Origin: Lolium rigidum
Lineage: Eukaryota > Streptophyta > Magnoliopsida > Poales > Poaceae
DNA length: 64,000 nt
Direction of reading: 5' to 3'
NCBI RefSeq assembly: GCF_022539505.1
Contig: NC_061511.1
Coordinates: 33,800,620 to 33,864,619, forward strand
Made by a program: the position numbers and the translations under genes. Numbering within the stretch: the first letter of the stretch is position 1; every line of letters starts with the position of its first letter. Shown here piece after piece: positions 37,388 to 47,860 of this stretch. The notes beneath the pieces were generated by a model that had not been told where the DNA came from, ran no database searches, and saw only the letters and a program-made list of their open reading frames with translations.

Positions 37388-37663
37388 CTGAATATCGAGG
37401 TAGATGATAAGATAAGAGGGAAATTTCTATGGTTTGTTTTGTTAAATTTTTAAAAGTTCACAATTTGAAATTTTGAGTAGTGTTGCGGGGGTAAAAACCA
37501 ACAACACTTTTTCATTCATACCAAGCATCACACATTGCAAATCTAACACACCGTTGGTTTGAAGAACCATTCATTCGCTCTACGATACAAGGGGAATCCT
37601 GATACAACTCACACCTACTTAAGTGCTGGGGTGATACTACTCTTCCGGGTGGATTCTTCGTCT

Positions 37664-38137
37664 TCACGGGTGATGTGCTTGGCGAGAGGCGAGGGCGTTG
37701 TCCAAATCCCTGCGGGTTTTGTACAGCCTGAAGTCCTGGTGTGCTACATAGTGGTTCATCTCCGTGTGCGGGGGCATGGTCATCGGTCTTCCCATGGAGT
37801 CATGTCTTGGGTAGTAGATGAAACGAGTGTTCTTGATCTTGTTCTCATTTTGTCCACACAAATGGGAAATTGCTTCTTGCATAGCTCTGACTAGTCCTTC
37901 CTTCCAAGTGTTTCCCGTTATCGAAAACCAGATGGTTTCCCATACCGGGGCTCCAAGCCTTCTTCGTAGATCAGTAGAAACTTCCCACCGAGGTGGTTCT
38001 CCGGAGTGGTTGTTGAGGGGTATTCCGAAGAACTCGGGATACGGGTGTCCTAGATAGTCCACTAGTTGCTTCAAATCCTTCTCGAACCTTAGGTCGCCTC
38101 CGGGACCAAGCTGATAGAACTCCCATTGGTACTCCAT
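37664..38137 (-). CDS. Element B extra ORF, intact, unknown function
   Basis: 157 codons from the ATG at 38137 (MEYQWEFYQLGPGGDLRFEK) to a stop at 37664, between the PBS and gag and on the gag strand. It is conserved in element A. The middle is Trp/Leu-rich (PRWEVSTDLRRRLGAPVWETIWF), followed by VRAMQEAISHLCGQNENK and a basic C-terminus. I do not recognise the family. Position and conservation suggest a product of the parent family, perhaps an RNA-binding or accessory protein. Confidence 0.6.
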   Translation of the reverse strand: MEYQWEFYQLGPGGDLRFEKDLKQLVDYLGHPYPEFFGIPLNNHSGEPPRWEVSTDLRRRLGAPVWETIWFSITGNTWKEGLVRAMQEAISHLCGQNENKIKNTRFIYYPRHDSMGRPMTMPPHTEMNHYVAHQDFRLYKTRRDLDNALASRQAHHP

Positions 38138-38350
38138 CTGTGAGCAATTAGGATAAGTAAGTTAAAGAAGTAGTCAAGTGTGCAAAATTTTATGTAGGCT
38201 TGCCAAGAAAGTAGAGTATAGATTTCTCATTAAAAAAAAATCTCAAGGATAAGAGTAAGAACAAGTTTTTCACAAATATTCACTTCATTGGTTTTTGAAA
38301 CTAAGTTTTGCGGACGTCCATTCTAACTAGGGTCTCCTAAGGTCAAACAA

Positions 38351-38364
38351 TGGCTCTGATACCA
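38351..38364 (-). promoter_or_regulatory. Element B primer binding site (tRNA-Met)
   Basis: The complement reads TGGTATCAGAGCCA next to the 5' LTR end. This is the standard plant initiator tRNA-Met PBS, which fixes the minus orientation. Confidence 0.9.
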
Positions 38365-38367
38365 ACT

Positions 38368-41300
38368 TGTCAACACCCGGATTTTTAAGTACAGATGCCT
38401 GTTATGCCATACATCGCAATCCCAGGAATATTGTTGTTGCGAGACATAACAGTTGAATATCATAAGTCATCATTCATTACATACCATAGTCGTCTTACAA
38501 ATAGAGATCACATGATCCATATTCACAAATAGTTGATCTATTGATCAACATACACAAAGTTCATAGTTTCATAGCGGAAGCGTAAATAGAAGGGACTCTC
38601 TAGTCCACGGGCCAATGTCTGACGTCAGAAGATTCCCTAGTTGTCGTAGGCGTCCTGCTGGTCGTCCTCTTGATAGTTCTGCTCCTCTTCATAGTCTGGC
38701 CATTTGAATAGCCAGGGACAACGCCGTGAGTACTTTAAAGTACTCACAAATTAATACTAATGTAAGTGCTAACAATTCTAGTAAGGGGTGCTAAGCTCTA
38801 GTTTATTTTGCATAATGCCAATTTTAGTTCACAAACATTTTTGTAAACAACTCTTCATGTGCTAACTAACTCGAGTGGGAACATTAGTGTCATTCCCACA
38901 ACTCTGTCGTGATTCGAAGTCAAAGTCACCTTTCAAATTCAAATTCACAAGTCACCATTCACCATCCATAGTTTTAGAAAAGTTCTGATGCCGGAACAGT
39001 ATGGCCTTCCCAACTGTCCATAACCGCGGACGCGACTATTCGAATAGGTTTAACTCTGCAGAGGTTGTACACTTGTGCCACAAATATTGCAATAGCTCGT
39101 CAGGGGTAACTGGCCCTGATTTATCGTACGCAGTACGCGAACTACCAATCCTAACCTTTCATTTACATACCCTAGTATAGGCACCTCTCCCCATGAGCTT
39201 GGCCTCCCGGTGATAGCCAACTGTTATCCCGGGAACCGCACGAGGCTTGGCCGTACAATTCACCTCAATTCACGTCATTTCACTTTCAACGGAGGCAGCC
39301 TCGGCATAACCCCTATGACGCTTGTTCAGAGGGAACCCATACTAAGACACCTAAATTTCCAGCTAAGCCTTACCCAGATTCAGGTATTGTGGGGGTACTT
39401 GTAAAATTGGAATGGTATCGCATCCGAACCCAACCATCAGTTTTTGTAAAGTTCACCAAGTCATTCACAGATCATATTCACCTTCAAAATCTTTCAAATA
39501 GAATGACTCATCATTCCAAGGTTTTCAAAGTCATTTCATTTCACAAGTTCCCAACTAAGGTAGTCACTTTTAATTTAGCACTAGCATCTAAGTATGAGGG
39601 GTGCTAAGTACTTTGCTTTGCTTCTAGGCTAACCTTGATACTCTTGTACTAATCCAATACTAATCAAGTGAATCATAAATCAAAAGTACTTTGATAAAAC
39701 AAAAGTAAATAAAGCTTGTAAAGTAAAACTGGGAAATAGGATCATAAGCATAAAGTAAATGGGGTAATGCCTTGCTCATGGTGAGTTTTGCACTTTGCAA
39801 GAGTATTATCTTGCCTTGGTTGAGGTGGTGGTCAAAGTTCTCTTCTCCTTCCTCTTTGTAGAAGACCTCCTCCTCCTGATAGTCTCCGGTACTAGCGTCT
39901 AAAATACGAATACGGGGTACACAATCATCATACCAAACTTATTTACTAAACTAAGCACACACATGATTCACACAACTTAAACTAGCATCACACCTTACTA
40001 TTAAGTTGGTGGATGTGTTTTTCTTATTTAAGAAAAATAATTTGCTCTCATACTAACTTAGGTGTTACTTTTAATTACTTAGAGAAATAATTTCCTCTCA
40101 TTATCTTATTAAGATTTAATTTCTCTTATGAATAATATATGACCTAGGTTGACCAAAGTCAACCTCTTCATACTTATCATCTGAGAAAATGATTTAAATG
40201 AGGTTCCATACCTCATGCAATTTAATACTAATATGGTAGTGATTTAATGTCACCAAATAACTCAATATTAGATTATATAGACCATGGTCACTACCTCATT
40301 TTGAATTACTTGAGAACAAGATTTAAATGAGAGGAATACCTCTCATATGATTTAACACATAGTTGTAACTAATTTAAAACTACTATTGAGGTGATTTAAT
40401 ATTTCTCAGGAAGAATCCTATGGGGTAATGAAGACTAAGGTCAGTACCTCACATTTAATCACTTGAAATAAATATTTAAATGAGATGCTATACCTCATAT
40501 AATTTAAATACTATTTTTGAAATGGTTTAAATGGGCTAGTTATTGACTACATAGCCAATATTTTGCTTCTAGCCCATCATCATACACAGTACCTATATCA
40601 TATTTTTACATAAAAAATTAGAGTTTGTGAAATGTGAATTATGAGAGGTGGAATCACCTCAAAATTCAAAAGGGTTGATTTTTAATAATTATTCTAAGTC
40701 AGAAAAGTCCATGTCTTGTTTATTTTGCTACTTTAATTCCACAACAGAATTGGTTTGAATCCAGTGTAATTGGATAGATAATTTCACAGGCTTTCCAACC
40801 ATATGAAATTCACTACAAATGGCCAAGTAGATTTGGAGATATTTGATTTCTAGCAACGCATCTGATAGCAATTTAACTGAAAAAGAATTAAACGAAAATT
40901 TGAATCAAACGTGGGCGGGAAAGAAGTGGGCCGGCCCAGCTGCGGCCTGGGCCACGCATGCATGGCGCATGCACGTCGGGTGCAGGCGGAGCACGCGGCG
41001 CGTCGTATCGGGATTCGACGGCGCTGGGCCGTCGTCTTCCTCCCGATGCTGCCAACTTGCAGGGGCCCTAACTCTCACCTCGGAGCTCGGATTGAGGCGG
41101 GGTTAGGTGCGTTTGAAAGTTCTTTCCAAGGGTGACAACTTTGCTGTAGGGCTCGGGGGCTATGGTGATGAAAATCTGGACGGTTTTGAGGGATGCCGCC
41201 GGTGGCCGTGGCGAGCTCTTTGCTCCGGTGTGCGGCAGGGAGGGAGAGAGCGAGGCTCTAGGAGGGAGAGGAGGATGCTGCTAGGTGGTGTGGTGTTGTC

Positions 41301-43234
41301 CAAGAGCAGGGGCACGGCTTATATAGGCTCCAGGGACGGGAACGCGATGGGGCGGGCATGGGGCGACGTCGACGGTTCCGGCGCGTGCGCAGGCACGGGA
41401 GCGTGTCTGGCGGGCTGCTGTCGTCCAGGGGAGCACGTGGGAGAAGGGAGAGGGCGAGAGGGGCCTGGGTCGACGGCGCTCGTCGACGCACTGGCGCATC
41501 CAGAGCGTGTCTGGCGGGCTCTGGGCGCGTCGGGGCACGTCCCGTTCCCGGCATTGCCGTGTCCCTCTCCGACCAGGGCTAGTACTGGCATGTGCAGTAG
41601 GGCCAGGGAGTGCTGGGAGACAAGGTTGGCATGGCTAGCAAGGTAGGGAGGCTAGGGTGGCATGGTGTGTGCATGTATGGCCGACATGGCATGGTTTGTG
41701 CCAAACTAGTGCAATGCCAGGGTTGAAAAGGGGGCACTAGGGCATGGGGAGGCTAGGGAGGTGTTGCAGGGGACCAAGGGGAGACAAGGGTTGGGCCAAC
41801 ACTATTGCAAATAGTGTAAATTGATTTGGTGTGATATTGCTCACAAGGTGTTTGTAAAAATGGCCGAAAGATAAATGTTTTCAAATTTTGGAAATATTTT
41901 TGGGGGATTGCATTCATATATTATTTGAAGTAGAAAGGTGGTGGTGGTGGTTAATTTGGTGAAAGTTTGCAAGATTTCGAATTGGGGTGAATCTTCTCTT
42001 TATTTCAATGTCTCTACTTGTCTCCTTTATTCTGGTCAACCTAGGCAGAGTCAACCCTGATGGTCAACATCAAACTTGTTCATCTTGATGAGGTCTTGGA
42101 TGACATGGCAAGATTTGGTCAAGGTTGGTTTAGGAAAAGTCCAAACCAGGGGTGCAAAGTGGGTAACATTTTATAAATGGGCAAAGTGACCATTAACTTA
42201 TGTGAGTTGAACTTGCATTTTTCTTTGATTTGATTCTGGTTTCTTTGATGCATTTGTGTTTGTTATTGATATATAAGTGTTTTACAACCAATGGCACAAG
42301 CCGAAGTGGCCTTGGTTGAAGATTTGCAAAAATGGCTAAATGTGTATGTGAGTGAAAATGAGATTTTCTCCCTATTTGTTTTCTCTCTTTTTGATTTGAT
42401 TTTTCTTGACTCCAAAATGATTCTTACTAGTTTAGGAACATTTCCCAACCATTGAAACCATTCCAGAAGGTCTAGCTCAAAGATTTGCAAAATTGGCCAT
42501 AACACATGAGAGGTGACATGTCAATTTTTCTTATTCTTGTAATGTGCTCCCCTTGCTTCACTTGGGCAAGGTTGAGGGTCAATTTAGGGTTAGATTAGGT
42601 TTAGAGATGGTTTCACACCATTTGGTCAAAGTAGAAGTGCATAGGACAAGAATTGGTGAAAATGGCTATGTGTCACATATGCCTCTATGCATATGTGGCA
42701 TTTGATTTTTAATTTGACTAGGCTTGACCCAATTGATGTTGTTGAGTTTTGAAATGGTATATAGGAGTGATCCAACCATTCACTACAAGTCTTAGGGTCA
42801 AGATCCTCAATTTCACAAATTTGATATTTTGCTCTCATATGCCTCTATGGCATTATTACTTTCTTTTTAAAATCTTTTGTTTCACTTTGGATTGGGTTTG
42901 AGAAGTACTAGATACGGTTTATGAAGGTTTTCCAATCCTCTAAATAAAGTAGAAAGACCTAGGGTAAAGTTTTACACAAATAGCCATAGGCACATATGCC
43001 TTTTTCTTATTTAAATTCTTTTTATTTTATTTTAACTTGGATGGAAAAAGGGGATATGAGGTTTAGGGTTTAAGAGTATTTCAAATACTAATTAAACAAT
43101 CATGGCAAAAGCACAAGAATTAAGCAAGATCACTATGTATCAAACTTAATTTATTAAAAGTTTTTGTTGGCTCCAAAATTTGGAACTAGGGAAATTCATT
43201 TTGTTTGTTTTTTTGAAATTTTTGGGATGTTACA
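38368..43234 (-). repeat. Element B 5' LTR (right copy)
   Basis: 4867 bp; pairs with 31255-36125 with scattered substitutions. Confidence 0.9.
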
Positions 43235-43239
43235 GTGGG

Positions 43240-43916
43240 TGTGGCTTTTCTTGTTCTCCGATGGTTCCTGCTCCGGTGGCGACGGCGATTCGTCATTGAC
43301 TCGAGCAACCAAGCTAGGGGCAGCTCTGCCTCTGCTCTCTACGGCCGATGTGGCGGCCATCAATCGACAACCTCCAGGAAGGAGGCTCTTCTTCATCCTC
43401 GCGGCTGGAGCTCGGCATCTTGTCGCCTTCAAGTGGTGCGTCCCCGGTGGTGTCCAGGTGTTCGGCGGCGACGGATCTACGCCAGAAAGGGGTGTTCGGG
43501 CGTCTGCGTCCAGTTCCTCGGCGCCGACGCCTTCAGGACGCCGGCGTATGATGGTAGAGACTCCCATGCAGTGGAGAATCCAGCCCATTTTGCTAGGGTG
43601 GGGCAGACCTAACTGGGTTGGGCTTTTTTATTTTTTTCTCATTTTCTATAGAATATATATGGGTTGGGCCAAATCTTAGGGTGGGGACCGCCCCACGCTT
43701 CCACCCTGCTGGCTCCGCCACTGCTCCCAGGGACTTGATTGCTTTTCTATTTTTAGTCCTATGGTGTTTTTTGCACTTTGGCAGGCCTCATCTTCAAATA
43801 TAGGTTTCTTCAGTGCAAGTGGTGTAAAGGGGCCGGCCTGCAAATATGTAACCTGCCTCGTATTTTAATGGATGATTCTAGACCCTTCGGGGTCTATCCC
43901 TTGTTAAAAAAAAAAC
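43240..43916 (+). mobile_element. 3' end of a retroposon-like sequence with poly(A)
   Basis: GC-rich sequence (43240-43568) continues from 31254 once element B is removed. It passes an AT-rich tail and ends ggggtctatcccttgtt plus ten A (about 43907-43916). The pattern resembles the 3' ends of grass non-LTR retroposons. No reverse transcriptase is seen, so it could be a non-autonomous retroposon or a retroposed transcript. The 5' end is unclear. Confidence 0.5.
43569..43723. mobile_element. hAT-type MITE, 155 bp
   Basis: The ends CAGTGGAGAATCCAGC and GCTGGCTCCGCCACTG are imperfect inverted repeats of the CAGTGGCGGAGCCAG type. The 8-bp flanks ctcccatg (43561-43568) and ctcccagg (43724-43731) match at 7 of 8, as expected for a hAT target duplication. 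Confidence 0.75.
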
Positions 43917-44620
43917 CGCAGTTTCCAGAATTCGTGCCAGCGCTAAATAAAAGAAGCACCGTCACCATTAATCTTCAGAATGTCACCTACAGGACGCCTC
44001 CACTTACAGGGATCTGTTTGGTTTCATCTCTTTGCTTCCCTTTGCGCAACTTCAGAAACTTTGAAACCCCAAAACTGTAGTATATGCTGTGCCGGTAGTC
44101 ATCTCCTTCTCAGCAGCGTTCTTCTTAATTCTAGCATTCCACCATTGCTATCACCCGTATGTCACTTGTGCAGCCTGTACCGCATCGCTCTTTGCATTAC
44201 AAAGGATGTTCAGCTTCTTAGACGAGACTCGTAATTTGTTCGACACACAGATTAAATCAGACTAATAAATCATTCACCTAAACAGATGACACACATGAAT
44301 TAATCAAGTTAGAAGTATAATATGTCCACTCTCAGATCTATTCCTCTCTTACAGGTGGATCTAACAAGCTCAAGGTTGCCAAAGAACCTTGGAACCAAAC
44401 ACGACAGTGGACTTCGAACTGAATATGCACATCAAAAGACACAATCAACCTCTGGGGAAATAATAAGCTCATCCATCGTACTGATGGAGTATATGAGACT
44501 AGTATCGCATACGCTCTTTACATGATCCAAAACTGAAATACAAACCATTCCAGAAAAAATCTCGTATCATCATTCATCACAACAAACACAAGTTCCAGCT
44601 AAACCTTGACAGCTTCCACT
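43917..44620. other. No recognised feature
   Basis: Mixed-composition sequence without supported coding potential or repeat signature. Confidence 0.5.
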
Positions 44621-44639
44621 TAGAGCATCACTAGTAGTA

Positions 44640-45686
44640 CCCCTAAACCCCACCACATAAAATATTTTCAGATTCTTTTATGTTATGCAACCTACTATTC
44701 GGTGAAATTAAGAAATTTGAATTTCAAATTTTTTGCATAAAAAGTTTAGAAAAAGGTGAAATGGCATTAACTTTTGCATACGACGTCGGAAAAAAGCGTA
44801 TAATATTAACTTTTGCATACCCGGTTAGCCAATTTTTAGATTCTCAAAATTTCAAATGGAAATATGAAAGTAGAAATATTTTAGTTTTCGCCAGAAATTT
44901 AGGATTTTTTATTTTCTAAATTTAAATTATTAATTCCTTCCTGCATAAAGATTACTATTACTTAACCATAAAGGTTAGTAAATTTTTAAATTTGCAAATT
45001 TCCAGGTTTTAGATTTTGCAAAAACAAATTAAAATTTAAAATATATTTTAAAAGTAAAAAAATTAATATTTTTATTGTTTATTTATTTATTCAATATTAT
45101 TTTTACATCTTTAATTTTGTTTATTAAAATAATTATGCGGAATTCAAACAATAACGAAGTGCGATATCGTGACCAACATGTTAATAGGATTGATATGATA
45201 CTACTATCAATAACATGCGCGTGAAGCACTTGGAAGTGAGATGAGAAGGGACTCGGAAGTTAAGCATACTAGTATTGAAGTGCTGGGAGGATGGGTGACC
45301 GAGCGGGAAGTTTGACCACGAGTGAGTAATTTGACTAGAGATAAGTGTAGTTAGAGACTAAACTTGTCAAATAACTAAAATATTAGAAATTCTAGAAAAA
45401 ATAGATAAAAAGAGGGAGTGGAAAATAATTCAAAAATAGATTAAAAAAATTGATATAAAAAAATAGCACCGACACCCTTTAGTACCGATTCGTGTTACGA
45501 ACCGATACCAAAGATCTCCAGCCCCGCGGGCTTCTCCGTGCCCACGTGGAGGCACCTTTAGTACCGGTTCGCAAGGAACAGGTACCAAAGGGGGGAAAAT
45601 TTAGTCATGGATTTTTAGTACCGGTTCTAAAATCGGTACTAAAGGTCCTCTGAAACCGGTAGTAAAGGGGGGTTTTTCTACTAGTG
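44640..45686 (+). mobile_element. Right part of a second CACTA element
   Basis: The right end is ggtttttctactagtg (to 45686). Before it, inverted copies of the unit CTTTAGTACCGGTTC and its complement lie at 45475-45670, a subterminal repeat known from Triticeae CACTA families. Upstream is AT-rich. The left boundary is uncertain and no transposase is present. Comparison with the homologous flank at 52600-52606 (ctggaggaccg) suggests TGG as the 3-bp target duplication. Confidence 0.7.
45249..45312 (+). ncRNA. 5S rRNA-like fragment inside the CACTA element
   Basis: The strings actcggaagttaagc and ggatgggtgacc ... cgggaagt follow the order of the 3' half of plant 5S rRNA. The middle is altered and the 5' half absent, so it is a relic, not a gene. 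Similar 5S-like text is a known part of some Triticeae CACTA ends. Confidence 0.55.
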
Positions 45687-46190
45687 TGGAGAACCGATGT
45701 GACAACTCGAACAGAAAGGTTATTACACACCATGACCACCACCAAGCTCCACTCAAAGAATCGTCCGGGATGGGAGGACAACATAATCCCCCGAAATAAA
45801 AATCGCAAATAACCTTTCAGAGATCGGTTCAAAGTATTAATAATACATAATAAATAGTGTCGCCTTACAAACAGAAATCATAAAATACCTCAAGAAAAAT
45901 GATTCCAAAAGCACTGCATGCCAGGAATTCATCGTATCGTTCCATATTCAGCAAACAAAACAGGTATGGAGATTAACTTATCCACACATACATATTATCA
46001 AAATCAAAAGTCAAGTCAACGCATGATTGGCGACTGTGAAGGCTCACGACTTCACACAGTTGATCCAATAAATTTTCAAGTTTGGAACGTCAAGTCGCTC
46101 GGCATAGAAGTAACTCCTGTTACTAGTTCCCAAAAAACAAACTTACGCCGCCCTTCCCTTTTCTTTCTTTTCTGATGATGATTTCCAAAC
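45687..46190. repeat. Direct repeat, copy 1 (pairs with 52604-53095)
   Basis: About 500 bp with roughly 5-8% differences from 52604-53095, beginning accgatgtgacaactcgaac and ending ttttctgatgatgattt. No gene is supported. It may be a segmental duplication or a diverged LTR pair. Confidence 0.75.
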
Positions 46191-46439
46191 CAGTAATGCT
46201 ACATCTACGTAAAAATCTTACGGGAAAGGTCCTACAGGATGACGTGCCTTCTTACGTGGAGTATCGGCCGAACGAAAGAAGAGAAGGTTGTGCCGCTAAT
46301 TACGCAAAGGAAAATAAAACTGCTAGGTTTGACCTCGCTGAGATTAAACAGGGCGCCGCCCCTTTTCTTTGGCTATAAACATCGCCGCGCGACTTGTGAC
46401 GTCTACATCGGGCAATGACGAGAACCACATCGACTGCAC

Positions 46440-47860
46440 GTCTCAGGCCATCTCCAACGGAGCGACCGCTCGGGTCAAAAATGCATCTGGTACCACCTCT
46501 AGCAGGGCAACGCATCGTGATCGGACCGTCCGCATTGATGCAAACCCGATGCATATTTGCGCCTGGAATGCGTCGCGGCGGCTGCGCGGACGCACCAAGT
46601 GACCGCTCGTTTCTCCACCGGGCTTGCCTGGCAGCGAGCATGTATCGAGGGCATCGTTTCCACGGCCATCGCTTCCGCGTCTGCACCGCAGCCTTCGCCA
46701 TCAATGTCGCGGCTGCCTCTTCTGCGCGCGCTGGCGGGCGGCGGCCTTCTGCGCCGCCTTCAATGGCATCGTTTCACGCACGCGACCGGCCTTAAAAGTC
46801 CACTGGCATCGTTCCTCCATCGCCCACACGTCCACTCCCACCACCACTGCCGCAACACCATGGGGAAGAACAAGAACGACTTCGAGGCGTCCGGCAGCGG
46901 CACCAAGAAGGGGGAGCAGCTGCACAGGGTGCCGCTGCCCGTCGGCGTGGGAAGGCTGATGCACGCGAACTGGACGCCGTGCGACGCCTGGGGGACGTGC
47001 ACATGCCTGGCGGCTGGCTACCGCCGGGTGCCCATCCCTCCCGTGCCTGTGCGCGAGCCAGATAGGAGCGCCGAGATCCGGCGAAGGAGGCGATACCTGC
47101 CGCCGGACCTCCGCGTCGATCCCGCCTACGACATCGACTCCGACAACTGGCGCAGCTATCTTGAGTCCGAGAGGGATCCGAGGAGCAGGGCGGGCTTCAT
47201 GGGCGACAGGGACTTCCCCTTCGACCGTCCACCGGTGCCTCATCGTCGAAGACGGCAGGCGCCGACGCCTGCACAGGACGACGACGACGACGAGGACTAC
47301 AACGAGGCGCTGGCGTACCACAACGAGGAGGCCAAGAACGACGGCGACGACTACGTCGGGTGCATTTTCCAGGAATGGCAGTTGGCCATGGCGGAGGGCC
47401 GGGAGTTTCAGTACCCGGACAACATGACAGACGACGAGATCGCGAGGCTTGGCGTCCTCGTCTCGGAGGTCGCCTCTCGGAGGAAGAAACCCTACGACTG
47501 GCGCTACAGAACTCGGCCACACCACCGGTTGAACCGCCGCCTCCACCTCCGCCGTACAGCCCGTGGGGCCTCCACCTCCGGCCTGGGCTCCTCGTCCTCC
47601 GCCACAGGCCTGGGCTTCTCCACCTCCAGCACCGCCGGCGCGCTCGTCGTATGTTCCGCCACTTCCCAACTGGATGTGGGTGGTACCGGAGCTCGCCGTG
47701 ATCGACGGCGACGGCCGTGATCGACGGCGACGAGGAGAACCACTAGGCGCAGGCGTTCTTTAGGGTTTTTTCCTTTCTTTTAATATGTAAATTATGTTTT
47801 TGTGTTATAAAAAATGGAAATTTGAGAAAAAAATACGTCGTATCCGATGCGCGGTGTGGG
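46440..47860 (+). mobile_element. Repeat-borne gene unit, class unknown
   Basis: The text ggccatctccaacggagcga at 46447-46466 and the multi-copy reading frame below resemble a common Triticeae repeat whose ends carry CCATCTCCAAC-type sequence. The 3' end is cut at about 47860 by the Gypsy fragment. The boundaries are inferred. Confidence 0.35.
46860..47763 (+). pseudogene. Proline-rich repeat-encoded protein of unknown function
   Basis: The ATG at 46860 (MGKNKNDFEASGSGTKK) begins a protein with a conserved VPLPVGVGRLMHANW block and a PDRSAEIRRRRRYLPPDLRVDP block. An acidic tract (DDDDDEDYNEAL) and FQEWQLAMAEG follow. The frame shifts at about 47475 (tctcggagg; tctctggagg would keep the frame) and again near 47568. 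A Pro-rich tail then ends PLPNWMWVVPELAVIDGD near 47763. I know this as a multi-copy hypothetical protein of wheat relatives, not a single-copy gene. No catalytic motif is visible. Confidence 0.55.

Larger units (their letters stand above)
31255..43234 (-). mobile_element. Element B: second gag-only LTR retrotransposon with 4.9-kb LTRs
   Basis: The LTRs are 31255-36125 (4871 bp) and 38368-43234 (4867 bp), with the same termini as element A. TSD GTGGG is perfect (31250-31254, 43235-43239). The interior of 2242 bp carries a full-length but broken gag and an intact extra ORF. The LTRs share long stretches with element A (e.g. 35544-35760 with 22725-22940) but differ in length, so these are two subfamilies of one family. 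Confidence 0.9.

Noticed and set aside
44629..44640. cactagtagtac as a possible left end of the second CACTA element
   Set aside because: It diverges from the right TIR after nine bases, the preceding 3 bp do not match the expected TGG, and no subterminal repeats follow.
46557..46859. Upstream in-frame extension of the proline-rich repeat protein
   Set aside because: It has no ATG at its start; the conserved protein begins at 46860.
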